Assembly (NCBI RefSeq): GCF_963678635.1
Contig: NC_087070.1
Span: 5,862,539-5,926,538, forward strand
DNA: 64,000 nt
Direction of reading: 5' to 3'
Source: Symsagittifera roscoffensis
Taxonomy: Eukaryota > Xenacoelomorpha > Acoela > Convolutidae
The position numbers were made by a program, and so were the translations under genes. This document shows, piece after piece, positions 31,401 to 43,400 of this stretch; positions within the stretch are counted from its first letter, which is position 1, and each line of letters opens with the position of its first letter. The notes beneath the pieces are model-generated. The model had not been told where the DNA came from. It did no database searches and saw only the letters and a list, made by a program, of their open reading frames with translations.

Positions 31401-34400
31401 ACTGCTCCATAAACCTTAAAAGGCAGTCGGAACATTCAGGGCTTCGCCCTGATACGAGCAGTCTTGTTACATTTAATTTTTAAATGTTATTACTGCTCCA
31501 TAAACCTGAAAAGCCAACCGGAACTTTCAGGGCTTCGCCCTGATACGAGCAGTCGTCTTGTTTAAAATAAAGTTTAATTTTAAGCTATTTCAGCAACGCA
31601 AATTTAAAACACACTCACTCAAAAATCATTTTGATAAGTTAAAACTACTCACAAAACTATGTTTTCTAAAACAAGTTACTTAAAGCTAGGGTATGTCGCT
31701 CAACCATTTAAGTTTATCGACAAAAATTACAAGTAATAAAACACTCAAGTGCTTCAAAAGGCTTTGATAGCTATGAGAGATTCGCAAAAAAAAACATGAA
31801 ACCTTCAAACAAAAAAATTCAAATGATGGAACAGATATAATCAAAGCTTTGATTGCTTCAATCGGTTCGCGAAACAAACCTTTTAGAGCAAGCCAATCAA
31901 CAGATGAAACTATGAAATATTTTTCAAGGAATTTGATAGGATGGATCGTTTCACATGAAGTTGAACAAATTGAAGTTGAAGAAAAACAGCAAAATCAATT
32001 ACCCTTGATACGCACTTTCGGTACAGTTGAATTTCGCAAACAACTTGCTCGTCCAAACTCAGGATGTTCTTCAAAATGGTTTTGAATGCTTGAATTGAAT
32101 CATAATTTTTTTTCAAAGCATTTGCGAAAACGTTTCTCATAAAACTAATCGCAAAATTTTTGAAGCAACCAGTTTTAAACAATTAAACATTTATTTTTTA
32201 AGTTGATCTAGAAAACTTGATCTGTTTCACAAATATTTGAATTAATCCAGCAAGTATATAAATGATCAAGAATAGCCGGTTACTGCGCAAGTAGCAAGCA
32301 CAGAATGTTCCGACCACTGTCTTAGAAAATACAACAAAACTTAAGTGTCGTTATTTTCGGCGTGGTGAGATAAATATAGCTGAACAAAAAACTAGAGACT
32401 AAGCATAATCGACACAGTAGTAGTAAAAGAAGCAAATTGAACAACAACTGCAGAAAAATTACTAGAAAAACGGAAAAAATCAAAAAAAAAATCACGAAAA
32501 TTTGTTCGATTTTTTTTTTGAAGTTTTGATTCAAAAGAGGCGCTGAAATACTCAAAAAACTAACGTACTCGAGTAACACTAGGTTTTTACGTTTTAAATT
32601 AAGCTATAGTAAGCTTTTAACCCATTAAACTAAGATCTTGTAGGCCTGCCGGCTCGCTTTATTCGCTTGAATTCAGACGAAAAACCAAAACTTCCAAACC
32701 GGTTTCTCTAGACACTGGGATTTTTTTGGAAACTTTTGATGTTCTTCGAATCACACTCACAAGAGCTTCAATGTGATACATCACTCAAATCTCTCCAATG
32801 ATTGTTAGTGGTAGCTGATTTTGCGCGGAAAACAAAAAACAGAAAAAAACTAAAACATTTTGTTCCGACCTTTTCGAAAAATGGGGAGGAACTTTGTATG
32901 CGGGTATGTTTTAGTTTTTTAAGACTTTGTAGACTTTTAGTTTTTTTAAAACAGTAAAGATCAGTTAAAACGTAGTTTTTCAAAAGCTTCATCGTTCCGA
33001 GAGCTTGTATGAAAGGTTCGTCTTTAAGCAAAGCTGTTAAATCAATCTAAATGGGCATCAGTTTTTTTATCGCTTGGATTTTTTTGCGAACTAATTCAAA
33101 CTATCAGAACGAATTGGAGTTTCTTCAAATTTTATTGCTTAAGTTCTTACACAACCACTGTAAGATATCAAAAAGTGTTCCAATATCTTGTTTAAGAATC
33201 CTTGAATTATTGCGAGCAGCTTAAGTAAGGAAGCAACTTTTACAATTCAAGAGTTATATTGTTCCGACCTTTTTGAAAAATGGGCTGGAACTTTGTATGC
33301 GGGTATAACTCTTGAATTGTAAAAGTTGCTTCCTTACTTAAGCTGCTCGCAATAATTCAAGGATTCTTAAACAAGATATTTTTGATATCTTACAGTGGTT
33401 GTGTAAGAACTTCAGCAATAAAAGTTGGAGAAACTCCAATTCGTTCTGATAGTTTGAATTAGTTCGCAAAAAATCCAAGCGATAAAAAAAACTGATGCCC
33501 ATTTAGATTGATTTAACAGCTTTGCTTAAAGACGAACCTTTCATACAAGCTCTCGGAACAATGAAGCTTTTGAAAAACTACGTTTTAACTGATCTTTACT
33601 GTTTTAACCAATGGAAAAATGAACCACGACATTAACTTGGTTTAATAAAATCATTTGTTTTGCAAAAAGTTGAATTTTTTAAGCAAGCTATTGAATCATT
33701 AAACCATGAAAAAGTTGAAATTGTTTTGAAAGCAAACTTTGTTCTCGTAAGCACTTTCGAGCAAGCTCTTAGAACGCTGAACTGTGGTAAATTTCAAGCT
33801 GTCAGATAGCTTGAATTGCTTAGCGGAAGTTTCTAGTTTGTTTTGATAGCTTGAAATATAGCTTTTGACTTAAACAAGGACCCTAACTATTTTCGTTTAA
33901 CATTGTACCCTATAAGAAAAGCTTTGCACAGAGGCTAAGCTGCGCGCCGCAAACACTAGTGAGAACACGACAAAAAACAGCTCTAGAACTCTAAAAAATG
34001 CAATAAGAAAAAGTCAGAATAAGCCTCAAATTAGAAAAAATTCGGCGACATCTCGGACTCGAACCTACAATCTACTGCGACTTAGAAACTGTGAGTCTCA
34101 AGCACTAACCACTCAGTCACGGACACTTAGTCCATCGCAAACACTAGCCACAAATAAAGCCAACAGATGCTAAGAAAATTCTTATGTTACAGATCGTGAT
34201 TATAGCAAAAAGGCACAAGTGAATACTTATAATGAACACTTTTATTTGCGAGTTAGGTTAGAAAAAAAGAAGGCTCGTACTAAAACACCAGCTACTCGCT
34301 AGCATAAACATTACTCAATAGAGGTCTTGGCGTATAGTTTACAAAAGAGAGATGAGCCCTCTGACGTCGCAAGTCGAAGCACAGTTAATTGTTCATTTTC

Positions 34401-37400
34401 TCTCGCTTTATTTCTAAATTAGGACAAAATTAAGTATTGCGAAAAAGAAACATGGGGTAAATAAAAACCCTCCCACTGAAACACAGTTTTCATTCTATTT
34501 CCTCCAATCCTACGCATTCAAAAACTGAGAATTGTGGGGCCGATAAGACTGATTTTTGAATGTCGACTTCCTGAATTATCAAAACAAAAATCATTCAAAT
34601 ACCGATGATTGAAAACAATCAATTGGAAATTTCTTCCTAATGAGAACACAATCTATCAAGTTTTATTGAACTTGCCTTAATTTCTACCCGAACTCTTAGT
34701 TAAGCAAAGATAAAAAGATCATCTAGTATAAACAAAAGTCAAATTTCGTGACAAAAGTAGATTTGAATTCGATTTCTTTTATCAATCAAAACAATATGAT
34801 TCCTTTTGTGACACATTTATTGTTTATTTCCAATTTGATTTTAGTTCTAAAGAGACAAAAGCAGACAAGAGGGCTATTCTCATGCGCGAAGCAACGAAAG
34901 CGCGAAAATTCTCAACCAATCAACGCCTTTTACTGATTTTATCGCTTATTTCCTTCGAATTTATGAATGCTGAATTCTGATTGGCTCACGTCACTTTAGC
35001 GCATTCGGTCCTTCGCTTATGAGGGATTCCCCCAGCAGACAATCGTCACCAAATTGAATAACACTTAAAGACTAAACATCTCGCTTTTTAAAACCCAAAC
35101 TCAGTTCAGATTTCTTTAGGGATGTTCATTTTACGTCCAAACCTGATTGTAGAAGTGAGAAAACCGAACCGGAGGAACAGAACAAAACCAAAATAGAAAA
35201 AAAACTGAGTAGAAAAAACCGAAAACCGAACTGAACCGAACCAAAATAAGCAAAAACCGAACCAAAATTCTTTTTGAGCAAAGGGCTCACCGCTACGTAA
35301 TCTACCCAGAAAAAATATATCCTGATGAAATTTGCTCAAACTAAAGCTGTTGAGCCACTCAAACCAGAACATCTGGCATCATCGGGAATAGATCCGCCGA
35401 CCACCTGTTGATCGTTTCAAAATTACGGACACTGAACACTAAATCACAGCAGTAATATTTGTTATTATAGCTTTTCAAAAATTTCTGCTGTTTTTCGAAA
35501 ATTTAGGCTTTGAAATAATGCCAATAGCTTAATTAAGATTTAAAACAATCAGTTTCTCAATCACTCAAATAGCCCAAATAGTCTACAAACTGAAATATTC
35601 GGATCCTTCTTTCTCAAAACCGAGAGAATATTTTGAGATTTTATACAAGCCAAAACAAAAAACAACAGAAATTCATGATGCCAAAAAAAATCCAGAAAAC
35701 TTCAAATAACCACCGTTTTTTTACGACCACCTTTTCTCTTAACTTGTGAACAAAAAACACAAAATTTCTTATCCAGTCTGTTAGAAATATTAAGGCAACT
35801 TACTATTCAGCTAAGTCTTCAAAACGAAAAACGCCGTAAGGATCGAAAGGCTTCCATATCATCCAAAAACTGCTGTTTTCAAGCTAAATCCAATTGCTTT
35901 TATTAGTTGCCTCATCATTGTGCTCCCGGGACTTTAAACAGGCCAGATAGACTTCAATGTCCGCTCAAGCTATACGTTTTTTTCTTTTATAAAATTACAG
36001 TAGTTGGAATATTGTGCAAATTGCACAGCAGCCGTCCACTTTTTTTATAATTCTAAATAGTTCTTACCAATGCTTTTATTTCTAAATAATTCTTAACAAT
36101 GCTTTTAATCATGAATAATTCTTAACAATGCTTTTAATTCTGAATAATTCTTAACAATGCTTTTAATTCTAAATAATGCTTAACAATGCTTTTAATTCTG
36201 AATAATTCTTAACAATGCTTTTATTTCTAAATAATTCTTAACAATGCTTTTATTTCTAAATAATTCTTAACAATGCTTTTAATTCTGAATTATTCTTAAC
36301 AATGCTTTTAATTCTAAATAATTCTTAGCAATGCTTTCAATTCTAAATAATTCTTCGCAATGATTTTCATTCTAAATAATTCTGAACAAGGTTTTTAATT
36401 CTAAATAATTCTAAACAATGCTAAATAGAAGCTGTTTACCATGTATTCTTTCTCTTTGAAGCTGACCACAATGCTTCCCTCGTGTTCATCAGTGCGCCCC
36501 ATTCTGGGGTCACTCTCCAACCCCATCATACTGACCCCTGGGTCAACATCTTCACACATTTCGTCTGCATTCCCAATCTCACACACGTCAGGAAAGCTTC
36601 GCTTTTCAAAGAGGGAATTCGTGAACCCATAATACATCATCTGCTCGTTGATAAGTGCAACCTAGAGAAAAACTAAAACACTCGATTCTGATTTGGTGAA
36701 AATGGCCTGATCATTAAAATCTTTGGTTCAATTATGTTTAAAATTCACAATAAAACAAGGATAGCCGGTTGCTGTGCAAGTAGCACAGAATGCTCCGACC
36801 ATATTCATGAAAATAAATAAAAAAATAAAAAAAGTTTTTCTAGTTTTCACGAAATCAAAAGTCAAACCTGGAAAACCTAAATCTGAGTGTAAAAAAATCT
36901 TACGATTTTTTTGAAAAGAAACGGTAAAATATCAGCATGACCTATATAAATGATAAATCCCTTTGTTCATTAGCACTTGAAAAATTTTTTGATTTGATGT
37001 AAACTTGATTTGATGTTTTATTCCTGGACTAAAAGCTGGCCACAAACTTCCATAAAGCTATTAAATTTCATGGATCTCATAAAAAAAACTTTGCACTAAC
37101 TCAATTCTGTACATATCATTTTTAGTTGCTTCGCCGTATATTCAAACTTCATATTGAAAATAAGGCTTAATATAAAAAGCATAAAACCGCAGTAGCAGAA
37201 ACTTGAGAACCAAGTATCTGAGTCTACACAAAAGCACAATTAATTTGTAAGCTGCCGATCAAACAAAATTTATATGAGATATAAAAGTAAACTGATCGCC
37301 GCCAAGATTGAGACCAAGATAATCAACTTGTAATTGCATTGCTAGCACTTATTAGTGTGTAATAAAGGTTAGCAACAGTGAGTCGCATCATTAGCATCAA

Positions 37401-40400
37401 AAACAGCGGCAGAGCAGCTGCACTTTCTAAACACAAGCGATGAAACGGAAAAAATAGCCCAAAAGAAATATAAAAAATACAAAAAATTACATAAAAAAAT
37501 AACTTTCGACTTGTACCGGAAACGAACCCCCAACCAGCAGATTCAGAACCTTCTATTATCGCACGCACCTGCACCATGGCTGCTTGACAATCGTCTACAC
37601 AGAGGCCGAGCTGTGCTCTGCAAACTCGAGCGAGAACACGACAAAAAGCGGCTCTATAAAGTGCAAAAAGAAAAGGTAGAAATACACCTCGAATTAGTAA
37701 GAAATCGGCTACGTCTCGGACTCAAACCTACTGCAACCTTAAAATTATGAGTCCCACGCACTTAGCACTCAGCCACGGGTGCTAAACTAATGACAAACAC
37801 TAGCCACAAATAAAGCAGAGAACAGATGCTATACAGTTTTTAATGCTACAATGAAATTTCCATAAGTGAGCACTTTCAACGAATACTTTTATTTGCGAGT
37901 TAGGTTAGAAGAAAAGAAGGCTCGTATGAATACACTAACGCTCCCAAGCTCACTAGTGTGATCACTAGCAACCAATATAACCGGTACAAAAGATGCCATT
38001 TAGTTGCCAATGCTTAAAAATGTTGATATTTACCGGAGCAAAACCCCTGAACTTGAGATTAGGAATCTTAAATCCTCACAACTGCACCATGGTCGTTGAC
38101 AATGGCCAAACAATAGCCACCAACTAATCAGATACAACAAATGTCATTTAATGGCCAATGCTATGTCAGTAAAATTTCCACTGAATGATCACTTCTATTA
38201 GCGAGTTCGGTTGGAAGAAAAAGGACTTTGTAATATGACACTACGCTAACTCGTGCAAATAGAAAAAGTTATCAGATTTTAATAAGTTTATCATAAAACT
38301 TCGAAAAACTTTCTCCACACTCGTTGATTAAAATATGGTTAATATCGACTAATAAGTAATAAAAACTGATTAAATTCAGTTTTTGTGATGTCGAACTTAA
38401 ACAGCAAGGACTTAAGGAGTACGTTGAAATCACCCATAATGGCAGGTTATCAAAAAAATTGGACACGGCTGATTTCGGTATAAACATTACAATATGTTAG
38501 TAATGATTAAATCGTGGGCCCAATTTATGTCTCACTCATTCTGTCTGCTTCATTCACTGGGAAAACTCTCAGAGTCAGTAAAAGTTCAGATATCGAAAAA
38601 TTACATCCTCAATGGCAATTAAGCACAGGAGGATTACAGCTTGTAAAAATTTTAATACGCAAGGTTTTATAATTTCGAAGGCCATCAAGAGCGTCTGAGA
38701 CTCCAATTAATCATTTTCGGCTGCTCTTTTTTCGCATCAACGAGCTCAAAAACGATTGTAATTCAGGAAAGATCAAAACTTCAAAGTAATTCGACGACTA
38801 ATTTAACTGCTATGAAGCTTAATTCATTAGGACATAGCCAACAGACAGTTGAAAACGAGTCATGAATGAAAGGAAATAGAATACTGAATTATTTTTTGAA
38901 AAAACTTCAAACTTCGAATTATATGGCCATATATGAATGATTGACTCTTTTTCGACAAAATTGACCCAATTTGAGAAAACTGGGTCAATGGGTAAATTTT
39001 ATATTTCGCTTGGAAATTTCGAAAGTAAAATTGATCAAAATTTTCGTGACCTTTGATTTCTTAAGTTCACTTCATTTCCGTTGTTAGGAAGGCAAACTCC
39101 GCTACCGAACAACAAAAATAAAAAATCAAACCGCAAAAAATCAATATTGAGCCTGAACAAAATTTAGAATTTTTTTCATGAAAAATAAAACCGATAGAAA
39201 ATCAACAAGGCCTATAAAAGAGCATTCACTACGTTTATGACACTTGAAAACTATTTCAGTTTCAAGATATTTTAAAATATCAACATAACATATTATCAAT
39301 GTTGTGTATCGTATCAACTGTAGAGCTCGAAAGTTTCTGACCTTAAATTTTGACCCTTTTGAGGTTGCAAGTTGAATACATTGATTCTCGATGGCCTGGC
39401 AGAGGTAGCTGCTGTTCATTTTAAACACTGCTTTCCGAAAATCAGGCTGATATTTGAACTCCTGAAACAACAAAATTCGTTTTTGAAACTTAAAGTCTCC
39501 GTTTTCTGGTCATTTGCGTTTTGGTGATTGGACAGCTTAGTTTGCCTTGCGTTAAGCAATCGAATTTGAAATTAACATAAAAAGTTGTCAGTAATCCAAT
39601 ACCATAGCCCTGCAGAGTAGGTCTTTAACATTCAAAAAATAAATCTGAGCAAAGACAATTGAATCAACGTAAGCTCTACTTTGCATCAGAGGAGGAGGAT
39701 TTTTTTTAACTTATCCAATTTTTCTTGTAGCTCAATTTTGTTCAGACAATACCTGGACGTATTCAGACAGTTTCGTTTGAGATCTTTCTTCAGATATTGA
39801 ACCACTAAACTGTGCTGATTCTACTTCTTCGTCATCATAATCAGTAGTTGTTGTTTTTGTGTGTTTTGAGCTAGTTTGCAGGATGGTTTTAAGTGGCTTG
39901 TCTATGAACACGCAGTAGTCTTCGATATCTTTTTCTGCATTCGCATTGCCTCTTAACATCTCCCACAGAATAAGTCTCTTCTGGGCCCAAGGGGGAAACC
40001 AGAGTCGTCGGTAGTTGTGGAACCTACAAAATAGAGAAAGAAAGAATACATTTCTCTGACATAAATAAATGTACAATCAGAGCATCAAAACCTAAGACCT
40101 GGAGAGGACAGACAACGGGATCCTAGGATCCACTAAGCGTCTGTCCCTACAAGCAGTATTGGCTCAAGCGTACAATCTCCTCTCCCCTCCCTAAGTGCTT
40201 TACCGTAGAATGCCCTCACCAAGCATGTATTAATTCTGAAAAATAACTCAAACGCGCAAATAGTAGTGTTTTTTACATTTTTATGCGGGATTGCATTTAT
40301 GTGCTGTTAATTACATAGATTAATGCTTTAATTCAATTTTCTTTAGTGAAACTGTTCATTTTGAACGAATCTAGGCAATACTCAAAGTTAGTTTATGATC

Positions 40401-43400
40401 TGCAAGTTTCCCGGACTAGAAAGCAAGATAGATCTACTCCTTTTTTTTGCAAAAATTGCACAAAAAAACAACAAAGCCACATAAAACCAGTTAGTCAAAA
40501 CTGCTAATAACCCAATTACTTAAATTAGTGAAAATTACACATGTCGCTGGAAATCTAAAAATCAAATACCGCTTTCGAAACAAAACTGATCACGTTTTTT
40601 CGCGCCATTTCCACAATCGTAATTGGAGATATTTACTAAACTTTCAGCAGGTGAACTTCAATTGAACTCAAGAAGTTCATTATACCTAAGTGCATCAATA
40701 TTTTAAGAATTTTTCCTGCAAAAAAAAAACAAGAAAAAATAAGCAAGACCTATTTAAGAGTCTTCACTACGTTCATTACCATTAAAAAGAACCATATTCG
40801 AAAAGGAGCGTTCAAAACATTTACCGAACGTCAATCAAGCAGACAACTCTTGGAAAGACGTCTGTTGAGACGATAACAAGATTGTCCTGGAAAAACGTTC
40901 GAGCTCTACAAAATTGCAACTCGAAGTTTCATAATACCTTTTAACACAAAAAGAAACGAAATTTATTTTTACCTTTCAAACGGACCAATATAAGGAGAAT
41001 GAGTCAATTTTACATCATTCGACATACCAGCTGAAAATTGAATGAACCTTTTGAGCGATCTTTCATTACACTTCGCATACACAAGCATAATATGCCCGAT
41101 AATGCTACTGGAAAAAGCTGAATTCGTAAAATTTTGAGTCTACAAAAGTTCTTAAATGACACACGCCAATTATGAGTCTACACAATTACTAAATGACGCA
41201 AATCAGTTATGACGCATTAGCAGTACCAGTCAATTTGAAGAAATGAAAATTACCAACTAACATGTCTCAATTTATAGAGCGGACGCATTTTATCTAGTAT
41301 ACGAAAATTTCATTAAAAACATCCAAACCTGCCCAGGTTCGAACCCTCTTATTTTATTGCGGGTCTCCTTTCCTACCTTTCCGTCATACCTTGAAGCTAA
41401 AGTGCTATTTGTAATACAAAAGTCTGAGTTAATATCCTAAGCCACTTTCAAAATGAACACATTTTGTCGCAACACTATTTGCGTTGCAACAAGATTTGCA
41501 ACTTAGGTTGGAAAAAAAAGATAGTTCATATTATAACAAAAGCTTTGCTTGTGTAAATAAAACTTACCCAATTTTAAAAAAAAAATGAGCCAGGAGGTTA
41601 TTTTTTCCTCCTGCTGGAAATTCCGAAAACTGAAATACGTTTTTGAAATTAAAAATCAAAAGATCATTCAATTTTGCACCAACTACATTTTTGTAATCAG
41701 AGAGCCTAATTCGCCTTGCATTTAGCAAATTGTCAATCAAATTGTTGAAAATAAATTTAAGTGTGAACAAATTTTGACAGTTTCTTGAAAAAAAAACGAA
41801 AAGCCACGCGACCTAAATAAGTGATTAATCCAGGTTTAATAAATTTTAAAAGTCCATGACAAGGAAAGGCTAAAAAAAATGGCTGACATACGGTATTTTC
41901 CGACAATAAAACTAACGATAGTCCAAACAGAAAAAATAGTTTTCCTTAAAAAAAATTCCTTAAAAGAACTTGTTGTCCCAGGCATGGACTTTATCTTTAC
42001 GCTTTGCAGGAAAAATGAGTAGCTGGAAAATGACATGCAAATAATTAACCCGATGAGTCTAGCCGAAGTCCTGTGAACAATTTTTTTAACGAGCAAAAAG
42101 TCTTGTATCAGATTGCAATACCCTTGCTAATTGTGTGAGTAACAGAACTCCGCTTGTTCAATTAAATAGAATAATTAAAAGAGCAACTTACCGGTCCCTG
42201 AACGCCAACGTATTCAAGTGCAATTTCATCTTGAAGAAATTCGCTTTGCTCTCCTTGTGCAAGAAGCTCAAGTTGTGTCCTAACATAAGCAAATAGGGAG
42301 GCAAACCTAAACGAAAAAACTACTATTGACCCAAAAAAAGGTAACAACTATTCAGCTATTTGGGCGAACCAGCGATTTTATAGTTTTAGATCCAGAGGCT
42401 AGTTTGTCAAGAACTTTCTGCACTGAAAAAACTTTACCCACCATCAAAAAACAACAATGGATCATGGTGAGTCTCGAACCAATTACTTTTAGATTGAAAG
42501 GCCGATTCAGTGTTCGCTTTTTTTTGAGTCTAAAAAATGACAAATACACCACAATACATTTTATGTGATGAAACGTTCTTAGTTTTTTTTCAAATACTGC
42601 AACTATAACTGATTTCTGTTTTTATTTAAACAGTATTAAGAGACAAATCAATGAATGAATAACACGAAGGAACTACTAGTATTCAAACTACAGACTTATG
42701 CGAAAAAAATCAAACATAGTCCAAACCTCTTTCAAACAGAGTCCTGTGGGCCGACTTGTACCACTGGCGGGAAAACTGCTTCATTCTAGGGTGAACACTT
42801 TGGTCTATTACAAAGTGTTTCACTATGAATGCGATGGCAAAGAAGTAGACGTCGAATTCAACTAGCATTTTCCATTTATTTCTGCTCTAAACACAAAATT
42901 GGTGATCAATGGTTTAGCATTCAAAACGGAAGTATCAAACAGTATTTTTAAAACATTCTGATCAAAAACTATAACTGATGAAAAGTTATTTAAAAATGCA
43001 CTTGTTTATTGTTACAGTGGGGAAGTTCCACTTGCAAAAACACACGAAATAGGACAGCGAAAAGGAGCAAAAATTACTATATTTTATTTCAAGATCAAAA
43101 ATCAACCTGATACAAAGGATTGCTGGTGACAGCAAACTAAGTATCCAATGCCAATAAAACCCAGAGCCACCAGTGGATTTAGGGGGGGGGGAGGAGGGAC
43201 GAACACCTCTTTCCCCTCAGCGATCGACCTCCTGCCGTCCCAAGGGATTCGATCCCCTGCTAGCGGCGCAGAAAATTTGGTCAAAATAGAGTCAGTATAG
43301 AGCTCGGAATATCATTTTGGTGTACCTAAAAAAAAAGAGGTCGATAAGATAAAAATTCGAAAGTTTTTTTGAAAAATCGCCTCCTGGTTTTTTAGAAAAT

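Larger units (their letters stand above)
28401..36439 (-). other. 8-kb last intron, dense in repeats
   Basis: It contains the six-copy 434-bp array, the two head-centred palindromes, a SINE-like element, AACCG-rich sequence, hairpin ends and a 30-bp minisatellite. Between these, 31,563-32,250 and 33,608-33,915 are AT-rich with recurring AAGCTT/CAAGCT phrases, and 34,311-35,110 has an ATTGGC/CCAATC inverted pair. No exon recognised. Confidence 0.6.
36662..39341 (-). other. Intron between the ninth and tenth visible exons
   Basis: It contains a solo hairpin-family end (36,755-36,815) and SINE-like copy A2 (37,590-37,960). The remainder is AT-rich. Between 37,960 and 38,260 lie eroded pieces of the same GAGTTAGGTTGGAAGAA repeat phrase. 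Confidence 0.6.

Noticed and set aside
28782..31562. Possible CRISPR-like or other repeat-spacer array
   Set aside because: The whole 434-bp unit repeats without unique spacers, and the setting is an animal genome.
34055..34126. Possible tRNA gene on the minus strand
   Set aside because: A and B box matches are present, but the cloverleaf stems do not pair and related copies are diverged SINE-like repeats.
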